A stretch of DNA of 64,000 nt from Diorhabda sublineata (lineage: Eukaryota; Arthropoda; Insecta; Coleoptera; Chrysomelidae), in assembly GCF_026230105.1 (NCBI RefSeq), contig NW_026614308.1, forward strand, positions 28,599-92,598, in the 5' to 3' direction. The translations under genes were made by a program, and so were the position numbers. The notes beneath the pieces are model-generated. The model was not told where the DNA came from. It was given only the letters and a program-made list of their open reading frames with translations, and did no database searches. This document shows, piece after piece, positions 1 to 12,348 of the stretch (within the stretch, counting starts at the first letter, position 1; each line of letters opens with the position of its first letter).

Positions 1-1
1 T

Positions 2-148
2 CAACATTTCTTATTTATTTGAGTGAGATCGCATCTAACTTTGTTAGATATCATCGAATAACATCCATTGAAGCTCATTGTGGTCGATGGTCACTTTGTG
101 TTGATTGAAAATTTTCAAATTCTATCTTCCTCATTTGAAGTCGAATTT
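2..148. repeat. Reference monomer, family A
   Basis: This is the first complete monomer, taken as the start of the phase used here. It is family A: tttatttgag, gagatcgcat, tttgttag, catcgaataac, gctcattg, gtcgatgg, gttgattg and caaattct. Position 90 in the window is t (cattgtgg), where other A monomers have cattgagg. Family A monomers recur at about 443, 737, 1178 and 1472, and through most of the window. They become scarce between about 55.6 and 59 kb. Confidence 0.9.
105..118. repeat. 14-bp perfect palindrome (first of ~400)
   Basis: TTGAAAATTTTCAA equals its own reverse complement. It occupies monomer positions 104-117 and recurs once in almost every monomer of both main families. It is lost or shortened in three situations: monomers carrying ttttaattaaaa, the taatgaaaa single-base deletions (about 30505, 32119, 32707, 37547, 38134), and isolated substitutions such as gaaaattatc at about 50328. 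Short dyads are common in centromeric satellites of many eukaryotes. Whether this one forms a cruciform or binds a protein cannot be read from sequence. Confidence 0.85.
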
Positions 149-245
149 CAACATTTCTTATTTATTTGAGTGAGATCGCATCTAACTTTGTCAGATATCA
201 TCGAATAACATCCATTGAAGCCCATTGAAGTCAACTGTCACTTTG

Positions 246-257
246 TTTTAATTAAAA
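246..257. repeat. Alternative 12-bp palindrome (B/P monomers)
   Basis: TTTTAATTAAAA is a perfect 12 bp palindrome at monomer positions 98-109. It arises from the usual tgttaattgaaa by two substitutions (position 99 g to t, 106 g to a). The second of these destroys the 14 bp palindrome. The form recurs near 675, 979, 1861, 2157, 2302, 2891, 3185, 3920, 4655, 4949, 6713, 12003, 12593, 14355, 14649 and 15238. I did not see the full form after about 15.3 kb. Intermediates with only the first change (gttttaattgaaa) occur at about 5096, 22721 and 23013. Confidence 0.8.
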
Positions 258-3200
258 ATTTTCAAAGTCTATCTTCCTCATTTGAAGTCGAATTTCAACA
301 TTTCTTATATATTCGAGTGAGTTCGCATCTAACTTTGTCAGATATCATCGAATAACATCCATTGAAGCCCATTGAAGTCAACTGTCACTTTGTGTTAATT
401 GAAAATTTTCAAAGTCTATCTTCCTCATTTGAAGTCGAATTTCAACATTTCTTATTTATTTGAGTGAGATCGCATCTAACTTTGTTAGATATCATCGAAT
501 AACATCCATTGAAGCTCATTGAGGTCGATGGTCACTTTGTGTTGATTGAAAATTTTCAAATTCTATCTTCCTCATTTGAAGTCGAATTTCAACATTTCTT
601 ATTTATTTGAGTGAGATCGCATCTAACTTTGTCAGATATCATCGAATAACAACCATTGAAGCCCATTGAAGTCAACTGTCACTTTGTTTTAATTAAAAAT
701 TTTCAAAGTCTATCTTCCTCATTTGAAGTCGAATTTCAACATTTCTTATTTATTTGAGTGAGATCGCATCTAACTTTGTTAGATATCATCGAATAACATC
801 CATTGAAGCTCATTGAGGTCGATGGTCACTTTGTGTTGATTGAAAATTTTCAAATTCTATCTTCCTCATTTGAAGTCGAATTTCAACATTTCTTATTTAT
901 TTGAGTGAGATCGCATCTAACTTTGTCAGATATCATCGAATAACATCCATTGAAGCCCATTGAAGTCAACTGTCACTTTGTTTTAATTAAAAATTTTCAA
1001 AGTCTATCTTCCTCATTTGAAGTCGAATTTCAACATTTCTTATATATTCGAGTGAGTTCGCATCTAACTTTGTCAGATATCATCGAATAACATCCATTGA
1101 AGCCCATTGAAGTCAACTGTCACTTTGTGTTAATTGAAAATTTTCAAAGTCTATCTTCCTCATTTGAAGTCGAATTTCAACATTTCTTATTTATTTGAGT
1201 GAGATCGCATCTAACTTTGTTAGATATCATCGAATAACATCCATTGAAGCTCATTGAGGTCGATGGTCACTTTGTGTTGATTGAAAATTTTCAAAGTCTA
1301 TCTTCCTAATTTGAAGTCGAATATCAATATTTCTTATATATTTGAGTGAGTTTGTATCTAACTTTGTCAGATATCATCGAATAACATCCATTGAAGCCCA
1401 TTGAAGTCAACTGTCACTTTGTGTTAATTGAAAATTTTCAAAGTCTATCTTCCTCATTTGAAGTCGAATTTCAACATTTCTTATTTATTTGAGTGAGATC
1501 GCATCTAACTTTGTTAGATATCATCGAATAACATCCATTGAAGCTCATTGAGGTCGATGGTCACTTTGTGTTGATTGAAAATTTTCAAAGTCTATCTTCC
1601 TCATTTGAAGTCGAATTTCAACATTTCTTATATATTTGAGTGAGATCGCGTCTAACTTTGTCAGATATCGTCGATTAACATCCATTGAAGCCCATTGAAG
1701 TCAACTGTCACTTTGTGTTAATTGAAAATTTTCAAAGTCTATCTTCCTCATTTGAAGTCGAATTTCAAGATTTCTTATTTATTTGAGTGGGTTCGCATCT
1801 AACTTTGTCAGATATCATCGAATAACATCCATTGAAGCCCATTGAAGTCAACTGTCACTTTGTTTTAATTAAAAATTTTCAAAGTCTATCTTCCTCATTT
1901 GAAGTCGAATTTCAACATTTCTTATTTATTTGAGTGAGATCGCATCTAACTTTGTTAGATATCATCGAATAACATCCATTGAAGCTCATTGAGGTCGATG
2001 GTCACTTTGTGTTGATTGAAAATTTTCAAAGTCTATCTTCCTAATTTGAAGTCGAATATCAATATTTCTTATATATTTGAGTGAGTTTGTATCTAACTTT
2101 GTCAGATATCATCGAATAACATCCATTGAAGCCCATTGAAGTCAACTGTCACTTTGTTTTAATTAAAAATTTTCAAAGTCTATCTTCCTCATTTGAAGTC
2201 GAATTTCAACATTTCTTATATATTCGAGTGAGTTCGCATCTAACTTTGTCAGATATCATCGAATAACATCCATTGAAGCCCATTGAAGTCAACTGTCACT
2301 TTGTTTTAATTAAAAATTTTCAAAGTCTACCTTCCTCATTTGAAGTCGAATTTCAACATTTCTTATATATTTGAGTGAGTTCGCATCTAACTTTGTCAGA
2401 TATCGTCGATTAACATCCATTGAAACCCATTGAAGTCAACTGTCACTTTGTGTTAATTGAAAATTTTCAAAGTCTATCTTCCTCATTTGAAGTCGAATTT
2501 CAACATTTCTTATTTATTTGAGTGAGATCGCATCTAACTTTGTTAGATATCATCGAATAACATCCATTGAAGCTCATTGAGGTCGATGGTCACTTTGGGT
2601 TGATTGAAAATTTTCAAAGTCTATCTTCCTAATTTGAAGTCGAATATCAATATTTCTTATATATTTGAGTGAGATCGCATCTAACTTTGTTAGATATCAT
2701 CGAATAACATCCATTGAAACTTATTGAGGTCAACTGTCACTTTGTGTTAATTGAAAATTTTCAAAGTCTATCTTCCTCATTTGAAGTCGAATTTCAACAT
2801 TTCTTATATATTTGAGTGAGATCGCGTCTAACTTTGTCAGATATCGTCGATTAACATCCATTGAAGCCCATTGAAGTCAACTGTCACTTTGTTTTAATTA
2901 AAAATTTTCAAAGTCTATCTTCCTCATTTGAAGTCGAATTTCAATATTTCTTATTTATTTGAGTGAGATCGCATCTAACTTTGTTAGATATCATCGAATA
3001 ACATCCATTGAAACTTATTGAGGTCAACTGTCACTTTGTGTTAATTGAAAATTTTCAAAGTCTATCTTCCTCATTTGAAGTCGAATTTCAAGATTTCTTA
3101 TTTATTTGAGTGGGTTCGCATCTAACTTTGTCAGATATCATCGAATAACATCCATTGAAGCCCATTGAAGTCAACTGTCACTTTGTTTTAATTAAAAATT

Positions 3201-6200
3201 TTCAAAGTCTATCTTCCTCATTTGAAGTCGAATTTCAATATTTCTTATTTATTTGAGTGAGATCGCATCTAACTTTGTTAGATATCATCGAATAACATCC
3301 ATTGAAGCTCATTGAGGTCAACTGTCACTTTGTGTTAATTGAAAATTTTCAAAGTCTATCTTCCTCATTTGAAGTCGAATTTCAACATTTCTTATATATT
3401 TGAATGAGATCGCGTCTAACTTTGTCAGATATCGTCGATTAACATCCATTGAAGCCCATTGAAGTCAACTGTCACTTTGTGTTAATTGAAAATTTTCAAA
3501 GTCTATCTTCCTCATTTGAAGTCGAATTTCAACATTTCTTATTTATTTGAGTGAGATCGCATCTAACTTTGTTAGATATCATCGAATAACATCCATTGAA
3601 GCTCATTGAGGTCGATGGTCACTTTGTGTTGATTGAAAATTTTCAAATTCTATCTTCCTAATTTGAAGTCGAATTTCAACATTTCTTATATATTTGAGTG
3701 AGTTTGTATCTAACTTTGTCAGATATCATCGAATAACATACATTGAAGCCCATTGAGGTCAACTGTCACTTTGTGTTAATTGAAAATTTTCAAAGTCGAT
3801 CTTCCTCATTTGAAGTCGAATTTCAACATTTCTTATATATTTGAGTGAGTTCGCATCTAACTTTGTCAGATATCATCGAATAACATCCATTGAAGCCCAT
3901 TGAAGTCAACTGTCACTTTGTTTTAATTAAAAATTTTCAAAGTCTATCTTCTTCATTTGAAGTCGAATTTCAATATTTCTTATTTATTTGAGTGAGATCG
4001 CATCTAACTTTGTTAGATATCATCGAATAACATCCATTGAAGCTCATTGAGGTCAACTGTCACTTTGTGTTAATTGAAAATTTTCAAAGTCTATCTTCCT
4101 CATTTGAAGTCGAATTTCAACATTTCTTATATATTTGAGTGAGTTCGCATCTAACTTTGTCAGATATCGTCGATTAACATCCATTGAAGCCCATTGAAGT
4201 CAACTGTCACTTTGTGTTAATTGAAAATTTTCAAAGTCTATCTTCCTCATTTGAAGTCGAATTTCAACATTTCTTATTTATTTGAGTGAGATCGCATCTA
4301 ACTTTGTTAGATATCATCGAATAACATCCATTGAAGCTCATTGAGGTCGATGGTCGCTTTGTGTTTATTGAAAATTTTCAAATTCTATCTTCCTAATTGA
4401 AGTCGAATTTCAACATTTCTTATATATTTGAGTGAGATCGCATCTAACTTTGTCAGATATCGTCGATTAACATCCATTGAAGCCCATTGAAGTCAACTGT
4501 CACTTTGTGTTAATTGAAAATTTTCAAAGTCTATCTTCCTCATTTGAAGTCGAATTTCAACATTTCTTATTTATTTGAGTGAGATCGCATCTAACTTTGT
4601 CAGATATCATCGAATAACATCCATTGAAGCCCATTGAAGTCAACTGTCACTTTGTTTTAATTAAAAATTTTCAAAGTCTATCTTCCTCATTTGAAGTCGA
4701 ATTTCAACATTTCTTATATATTTGAGTGAGTTCGCATCTAACTTTGTCAGATATCGTCGATTAACATCCATTGAAGCCCATTGAAGTCAACTGTCACTTT
4801 GTGTTAATTGAAAATTTTCAAAGTCTATCTTCCTCATTTGAAGTCGAATTTCAACATTTCTTATTTATTTGAGTGAGATCGCATCTAACTTTGTCAGATA
4901 TCATCGAATAACATCCATTGAATCCCATTGAAGTCAACTGTCACTTTGTTTTAATTAAAAATTTTCAAAGTCTATCTTCCTCATTTGAAGTCGAATTTCA
5001 ACATTTCTTATATATTCGAGTGAGTTCGCATCTAACTTTGTCAGATATCATCGAATAACATCCATTGAAGCCCATTGAAGTCAACTGTCACTTTGTTTTA
5101 ATTGAAAATTTTCAAAGTCTATCTTCCTCATTTGAAGTCGAATTTCAACATTTCTTATATATTTGAGTGAGTTCGCATCTAACTTTGTCAGATATCGTCG
5201 ATTAACATCCATTGAAGCCCATTGAAGTCAACTGTCACTTTGTGTTAATTGAAAATTTTCAAAGTCTATCTTCCTCATTTGAAGTCGAATTTCAACATTT
5301 CTTATTTATTTGAGTGAGATCACATCTAACTTTGTTAGATATCATCGAATAACATCCATTGAAGCTCATTGAGGTCGATGGTCACTTTGTGTTGATTGAA
5401 AATTTTCAAAGTCTATCTTCCTAATTTGAAGTCGAATTTCAATATTTCTTATATATTTGAGTGAGTTTGTATCTATCTTTGTCAGATATCATCGAATAAC
5501 ATACATTGAAGCCCATTGAGGTCAACTGTCACTTTGTATTAATTGAAAATTTTCAAAGTCTATCTTCCTCATTTGAAGTCGAATTTCAACATTTCTTATA
5601 TATTTGAGTGAGATCGCGTCTAACTTTGTCAGATATCGTCGATTAACATCCATTGAAGCCCATTGAAGTCAACTGTCACTTTGTGTTAATTGAAAATTTT
5701 CAAAGTCTATCTTCCTCATTTGAAGTCGAATTTCAACATTTCTTATTTATTTGAGTGAGATCGCATCTAACTTTGTTAGATATCATCGAATAACATCCAT
5801 TGAAGCTCATTGAGGTCGATGGTCACTTTGTGTTGATTGAAAATTTTCAAATTCTATCTTCCTAATTTGAAGTCGAATTTCAGCATTTCTTATATATTTG
5901 AGTGAGTTTGTATCTAACTTTGTCAGTTATCATCGAATAACATACATTGAAGCCCATTGAGGTCAACTGTCACTTTGTGTTAATTAAAAATTTTCAAAGT
6001 CTATCTTCCTCATTTGAAGTCGAATTTCAACATTTCTTATATATTTGAGTGAGTTTGTATCTAACTTTGTCAGATATCATCGAATAACATACATTGAAGC
6101 CCATTGAGGTCAACTGTCACTTTGTGTTAATTGAAAATTTTCAAAGTCTATCTTCCTCATTTGAAGTCGAATTTCAACATTTCTTATATATTTGAGTGAG

Positions 6201-8380
6201 TTCGCATCTAACTTTGTCAGATATCGTCGATTAACATCCATTGAAGCCCATTGAAGTCAACTGTAACTTTGTGTTAATTGAAAATTTTCAAAGTCTATCT
6301 TCCTCATTTGAAGTCGAATTTCAACATTTCTTATATATTTGAGTGAGTTCGCATCTAACTTTGTCAGATATCGTCGATTAACATCCATTGAAGCCCATTG
6401 AGGTCAACTGTCACTTTGTGTTAATTGAAAATTTTCAAAGTATATCTTCCTCATTTGAAGTCGAATTTCAACATTCCTTATATATTTGAGTGAGATCGCG
6501 TCTAACTTTGTCAGATATCGTCGATTAACATCCATTGAAGCCCATTGAAGTCAACTGTCACTTTGTGTTAATTGAAAATTTTCAAAGTCTATCTTCCTCA
6601 TTTGAAGTCGAATTTCAACATTTCTTATATATTTGAGTGAGTTCGCATCTAACTTTGTCAGATATCATCGAATAACATCCATTGAAGCCCATTGAAGTCA
6701 ACTGTCACTTTGTTTTAATTAAAAATTTTCAAAGTCTACCTTCCTCATTTGAAGTCGAATTTCAACATTTCTTATATATTTGAGTGAGTTCGCATCTAAC
6801 TTTGTCAGATATCGTCGATTAACATCCATTGAAGCCCATTGAAGTCAACTGTCACTTTGTGTTAATTGAAAATTTTCAAAGTCTATCTTCCTCATTTGAA
6901 GTCGAATTTCAACATTTCTTATTTATTTGAGTGAGATCGCATCTAACTTTGTTAGATATCATCGAATAACATCCATTGAAGCTCATTGAGGTCGATGGTC
7001 ACTTTGTGTTGATTGAAAATTTTCAAAGTCTATCTTCCTAATTTGAAGTCGAATTTCAATATTTCTTATATATTTGAGTGAGTTTGTATCTAACTTTGTC
7101 AGATATCATCGAATAACATACATTGAAGCCCATTGAGGTCAACTGTCACTTTGTGTTAATTGAAAATTTTCAAAGTCTATCTTCCTCATTTGAAGTCGAA
7201 TTTCAACATTTCTTATTTATTTGAGTGAGATCGCATCTAACTTTGTCAGATATCATCGAATAACATCCATTGAAGCCCATTGAAGTCAACTGTCACTTTG
7301 TGTTAATTGAAAATTTTCAAAGTCTATCTTCCTCATTTGAAGTCGAATTTCAACATTTCTTATATATTTGAGTAAGTTCGCAACTAACTTTGTCAGATAT
7401 CATCGAATAACATCCATTGAAGCTCATTGAGGTCAACTGTCACTTTGTGTTAATTGAAAATTTTCAAAGTCTATCTTCCTCATTTGAAGTCGAATTTCAA
7501 CATTTCTTATTTATTTGAGTGAGATCGCATCTAACTTTGTTAGATATCATCGACTAACATCCATTGAAGCTCATTGAGGTCGATGGTCACTTTGTGTTGA
7601 TTGAAAATTTTCAAATTCTATCTTCCTAATTTGAAGTCGAATTTCAACATTTCTTATATATTTGAGTGAGTTTGTATCTAACTTTGTCAGATATCATCGA
7701 ATAACATCCATTAAAGCCCATTGAAGTCAACTGTAACTTTGTGTTAATTGAAAATTTTCAAAGTCTATCTTCCTCATTTGAAGTCGAATTTCAACATTCC
7801 TTATATATTTGAGTGAGATCGCGTCTAACTTTGTCAGATATCGTCGATTAACATCCATTGAAGCCCATTGAAGTCAACTGTCACTTTGTGTTAATTGAAA
7901 ATTTTCAAAGTCTATCTTCCTCATTTGAAGTCGAATTTCAACATTTCTTATTTATTTGAGTGAGATCGCATCTAACTTTGTCAGATATCTTCGATCAACA
8001 TCCATTGAAGCCCATTGAAGTCAACTGTCAGTTTGTGTTAATTGAAAATTTTCAAAGTCTATCTTCCTCATTTGAAGTCGAATTTCAACATTTCTTATAT
8101 ATTTGAGTAAGTTCGCATCTAACTTTGTCAGATATCATCGAATAACATCCATTGAAGCTCATTGAGGTCAACTGTCACTTTGTGTTAATTGAAAATTTTC
8201 AAAGTCTATCTTCCTCATTTGAAGTCGAATTTCAACATTCCTTATATATTTGAGTGAGATCGCGTCTAACTTTGTCAGATATCGTCGATTAACATCCATT
8301 GAAGCCCATTGAAGTCAACTGTCACTTTGTGTTAATTGAAAATTTTCAAATTCTATCTTCCTAATTTGAAGTCGAATTTC

Positions 8381-9703
8381 AGCATTTCTTATATATTTGA
8401 GTGAGTTTGTATCTAACTTTGTCAGTTATCATCGAATAACATACATTGAAGCCCATTGAGGTCAACTGTCACTTTGTGTTAATTGAAAATTTTCAAAGTC
8501 TATCTTCCTCATTTGAAGTCGAATTTCAACATTTCTTATATATTTGAGTGAGTTTGTATCTAACTTTGTCAGATATCATCGAATAACATACATTGAAGCC
8601 CATTGAGGTCAACTGTCACTTTGTGTTAATTGAAAATTTTCAAAGTCTATCTTCCTCATTTGAAGTCGAATTTCAACATTTCTTATATATTTGAGTGAGT
8701 TCGCATCTAACTTTGTCAGATATCGTCGATTAACATCCATTGAAGCCCATTGAAGTCAACTGTCATTTTGTGTTAATTGAAAATTTTCAAAGTCTATCTT
8801 CCTCATTTGAAGTCGAATTTCAACATTTCTTATTTATTTGAGTGAGATCGCATCTAACTTTGTTAGATATCATCGACTAACATCCATTGAAGCTCATTGA
8901 GGTCGATGGTCACTTTGTGTTGATTGAAAATTTTCAAATTCTATCTTCCTAATTTGAAGTCGAATTTCAACATTTCTTATATATTTGAGTGAGTTTGTAT
9001 CTAACTTTGTCAGATATCATCGAATAACATCCATTAAAGCCCATTGAAGTCAACTGTAACTTTGTGTTAATTGAAAATTTTCAAAGTCTATCTTCCTCAT
9101 TTGAAGTCGAATTTCAACATTTCTTATATATTTGAGTGAGTTCGCATCTAACTTTGTCAGATATCGTCGATTAACATCCATTGAAGCCCATTGAGGTCAA
9201 CTGTCACTTTGTGTTAATTGAAAATTTTCAAAGTATATCTTCCTCATTTGAAGTCGAATTTCAACATTCCTTATATATTTGAGTGAGATCGCGTCTAACT
9301 TTGTCAGATATCGTCGATTAACATCCATTGAAGCCCATTGAAGTCAACTGTCACTTTGTGTTAATTGAAAATTTTCAAAGTCTATCTTCCTCATTTGAAG
9401 TCGAATTTCAACATTTCTTATTTATTTGAGTGAGATCGCGTCTAACTTTGTCAGATATCGTCGATTAACATCCATTGAAGCCCGTTGAAGTCAACTGTCA
9501 CTTTGTGTTAATTGAAAATTTTCAAAGTCTATCTTCCTCATTTGAAGTCTAATTTCAACATTTCTTATATATTTGAGTGAGTTCGCATCTAACTTTGTCA
9601 GATATCGTCGATTAACATCCATTGAAGCCCATTGAAGTCAACTGTCACTTTGTGTTAATTGAAAATTTTCAAATTCTATCTTCCTAATTTGAAGTCGAAT
9701 TTC
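8381..9703. repeat. 1323-bp 9-mer HOR, copy 1
   Basis: Nine monomers run from 'agcatttc' to the base before its next occurrence. In order the markers are: two E monomers (the first with cagttatc), a C monomer with 'tgtcattttg', A with 'catcgact', E with 'cattaaag' and 'gtaacttt', C with 'aaagtatatc', D with 'cattcc', a tttattt/gcgtc monomer with 'cccgttg', and C preceded by 'gaagtctaattt'. Every one of these recurs 1323 bp downstream. I saw no difference between the copies until about 9670/10993. Confidence 0.85.
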
Positions 9704-11026
9704 AGCATTTCTTATATATTTGAGTGAGTTTGTATCTAACTTTGTCAGTTATCATCGAATAACATACATTGAAGCCCATTGAGGTCAACTGTCACTTTGT
9801 GTTAATTGAAAATTTTCAAAGTCTATCTTCCTCATTTGAAGTCGAATTTCAACATTTCTTATATATTTGAGTGAGTTTGTATCTAACTTTGTCAGATATC
9901 ATCGAATAACATACATTGAAGCCCATTGAGGTCAACTGTCACTTTGTGTTAATTGAAAATTTTCAAAGTCTATCTTCCTCATTTGAAGTCGAATTTCAAC
10001 ATTTCTTATATATTTGAGTGAGTTCGCATCTAACTTTGTCAGATATCGTCGATTAACATCCATTGAAGCCCATTGAAGTCAACTGTCATTTTGTGTTAAT
10101 TGAAAATTTTCAAAGTCTATCTTCCTCATTTGAAGTCGAATTTCAACATTTCTTATTTATTTGAGTGAGATCGCATCTAACTTTGTTAGATATCATCGAC
10201 TAACATCCATTGAAGCTCATTGAGGTCGATGGTCACTTTGTGTTGATTGAAAATTTTCAAATTCTATCTTCCTAATTTGAAGTCGAATTTCAACATTTCT
10301 TATATATTTGAGTGAGTTTGTATCTAACTTTGTCAGATATCATCGAATAACATCCATTAAAGCCCATTGAAGTCAACTGTAACTTTGTGTTAATTGAAAA
10401 TTTTCAAAGTCTATCTTCCTCATTTGAAGTCGAATTTCAACATTTCTTATATATTTGAGTGAGTTCGCATCTAACTTTGTCAGATATCGTCGATTAACAT
10501 CCATTGAAGCCCATTGAGGTCAACTGTCACTTTGTGTTAATTGAAAATTTTCAAAGTATATCTTCCTCATTTGAAGTCGAATTTCAACATTCCTTATATA
10601 TTTGAGTGAGATCGCGTCTAACTTTGTCAGATATCGTCGATTAACATCCATTGAAGCCCATTGAAGTCAACTGTCACTTTGTGTTAATTGAAAATTTTCA
10701 AAGTCTATCTTCCTCATTTGAAGTCGAATTTCAACATTTCTTATTTATTTGAGTGAGATCGCGTCTAACTTTGTCAGATATCGTCGATTAACATCCATTG
10801 AAGCCCGTTGAAGTCAACTGTCACTTTGTGTTAATTGAAAATTTTCAAAGTCTATCTTCCTCATTTGAAGTCTAATTTCAACATTTCTTATATATTTGAG
10901 TGAGTTCGCATCTAACTTTGTCAGATATCGTCGATTAACATCCATTGAAGCCCATTGAAGTCAACTGTCACTTTGTGTTAATTGAAAATTTTCAAAGTCT
11001 ATCTTCCTCATTTGAAGTCGAATTTC
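9704..11026. repeat. 1323-bp 9-mer HOR, copy 2
   Basis: It repeats the marker order of the preceding block: cagttatc, tgtcattttg, catcgact, cattaaag, aaagtatatc, cattcc, cccgttg, gtctaattt. It departs at about 10993, where the first copy has caaattct/cctaattt and this one has caaagtct/cctcattt. The same segment is also the front half of the first 2645 bp unit, so the 9-mer is nested in the 18-mer. Confidence 0.85.
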
Positions 11027-12229
11027 AACATTTCTTATATATTTGAGTGAGTTCGCATCTAACTTTGTCAGATATCGTCGATTAACATCCATTGAAGCCC
11101 ATTGAGGTCAACTGTCACTTTGTGTTAATTGAAAATTTTCAAAGTCTATCTTCCTCATTTGAAGTCGAATTTCAACATTTCTTATATATTTGAGTTAGTT
11201 CGCATCTAACTTTGTCAGATATCGTCGATTAACATCCATTGAAGCCCATTGAGGTCAACTGTCACTTTGTGTTAATTGAAAATTTTCAAAGTCTATCTTC
11301 CTCATTTGAAGTCGAATTTCAACATTTCTTATATATTCGAGTTAGTTCGCATCTAACTTTGTCAGATATCGTCGATTAACATCCATTGAAGCCCATTGAG
11401 GTCAACTGTCACTTTGTGTTAATTGAAAATTTTCAAAGTCTATCTTCCTCATTTGAAGTCGAATTTCAACATTTCTTATATATTTGAGTGAGTTCGCATC
11501 TAACTTTGTCAGATATCGTCGATTAACATCCATTGAAGCCCATTGAGGTCAACTGTCACTTTGTGTTAATTGAAAATTTTCAAAGTCTATCTTCCTCATT
11601 TGAAGTCGAATTTCAACATTTCTTATATATTTGAGTGAGTTCGCATCTAACTTTGTCAGATATCGTCGATTAACATCCACTGAAGCCCATTGAAGTCAAC
11701 TGTCACTTTGTGTTAATTGAAAATTTTCAAAGTCTATCTTCCTAATTTGAAGTCGAATTTCAATATTTCTTATATATTTGAGTGAGTTTGTATCTAACTT
11801 TGTCAGATATCATCGAATAACATACATTGAAGCCCATTGAGGTCAACTGTCACTTTGTGTTAATTGAAAATTTTCAAAGTCTATCTTCCTCATTTGAAGT
11901 CGAATTTCAACATTTCTTATTTATTTGAGTGAGATCGCATCTAACTTTGTCAGATATCATCGAATAACATCCATTGAAGCCCATTGAAGTCAACTGTCAC
12001 TTTGTTTTAATTAAAAATTTTCAAAGTCTATCTTCCTCATTTGAAGTCGAATTTCAATATTTCTTATTTATTTGAGTGAGATCGCATCTAACTTTGTTAG
12101 ATATCATCGAATAACATCCATTGAAGCTCATTGAGGTCAACTGTCACTTTGTGTTAATTGAAAATTTTCAAAGTCTATCTTCCTCATTTGAAGTCGAATT
12201 TCAACATTTCTTATATATTTGAGTGAGGT

Positions 12230-12246
12230 CGCATCTAACTTGTTAG
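12230..12246. repeat. 1-bp deletion monomer (aacttgttag)
   Basis: The run ttt is reduced to tt in 'ctaacttgttag', giving a 146 bp A monomer with 'gaggtcg' and 'catagagg'. The same combination recurs 2645 bp later near 14882, so the deletion predates that duplication and explains why the unit is 18 x 147 - 1. Confidence 0.8.
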
Positions 12247-12348
12247 ATATCATCGAATAACATCCATTGAAGCTCATAGAGGTCGATGGTCACTTTGTGT
12301 TGATTGAAAATTTTCAAATTCTATCTTCCTAATTTGAAGTCGAATTTC

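Larger units (their letters stand above)
1..7050. repeat. Zone 1: irregular A/B/P monomer mixture
   Basis: Families A, P (tttattt with ttttaattaaaa) and B (ttatatattcgag) alternate with D-like and E-like monomers without one dominant long period. The 3-monomer order A-P-B at 2-442 recurs at 737-1177, a 735 bp (5-monomer) step measured between 'attcgag' at 311 and 1046. A dimer step of 294 bp links the 'gaaacttattgagg' monomers near 2716 and 3010. The rare 'caagattt...gtgggttcgc' monomer at about 1766 recurs 1323 bp later at about 3089. The mixed order suggests an older or more reshuffled part of the array. Confidence 0.75.
9704..12348. repeat. 2645-bp 18-mer HOR, copy 1
   Basis: Eighteen monomers start at 'agcatttc'. 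Markers shared with the next copy are catcgact (10194), cattaaag (10357), cccgttg (10804), gagttagttcgc twice (about 11194 and 11340), 'ccactgaag' (about 11678) and the 146 bp 'aacttgttag' monomer (12236). The second to fifth monomers differ from copies 2 and 3: here E and C monomers, there P and A-like monomers. Part of the unit was therefore replaced in one lineage. Confidence 0.8.

Noticed and set aside
11..25. TATA-box promoters at ttatatatttg in each monomer
   Set aside because: The motif is simply part of an AT-rich repeat occurring hundreds of times. There is no associated gene, initiator or termination signal.
29..45. CENP-B box-like motif at gttcgcatctaac
   Set aside because: It shares only the TTCG core. 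The required A and CGGG positions of the mammalian box are missing, and no other segment of the monomer fits.
105..118. Rho-independent-like terminator hairpin at the palindrome
   Set aside because: The arms are AT-only except for one G-C pair each and there is no loop, so RNA stability would be low. The element occurs in every monomer without coding sequence.
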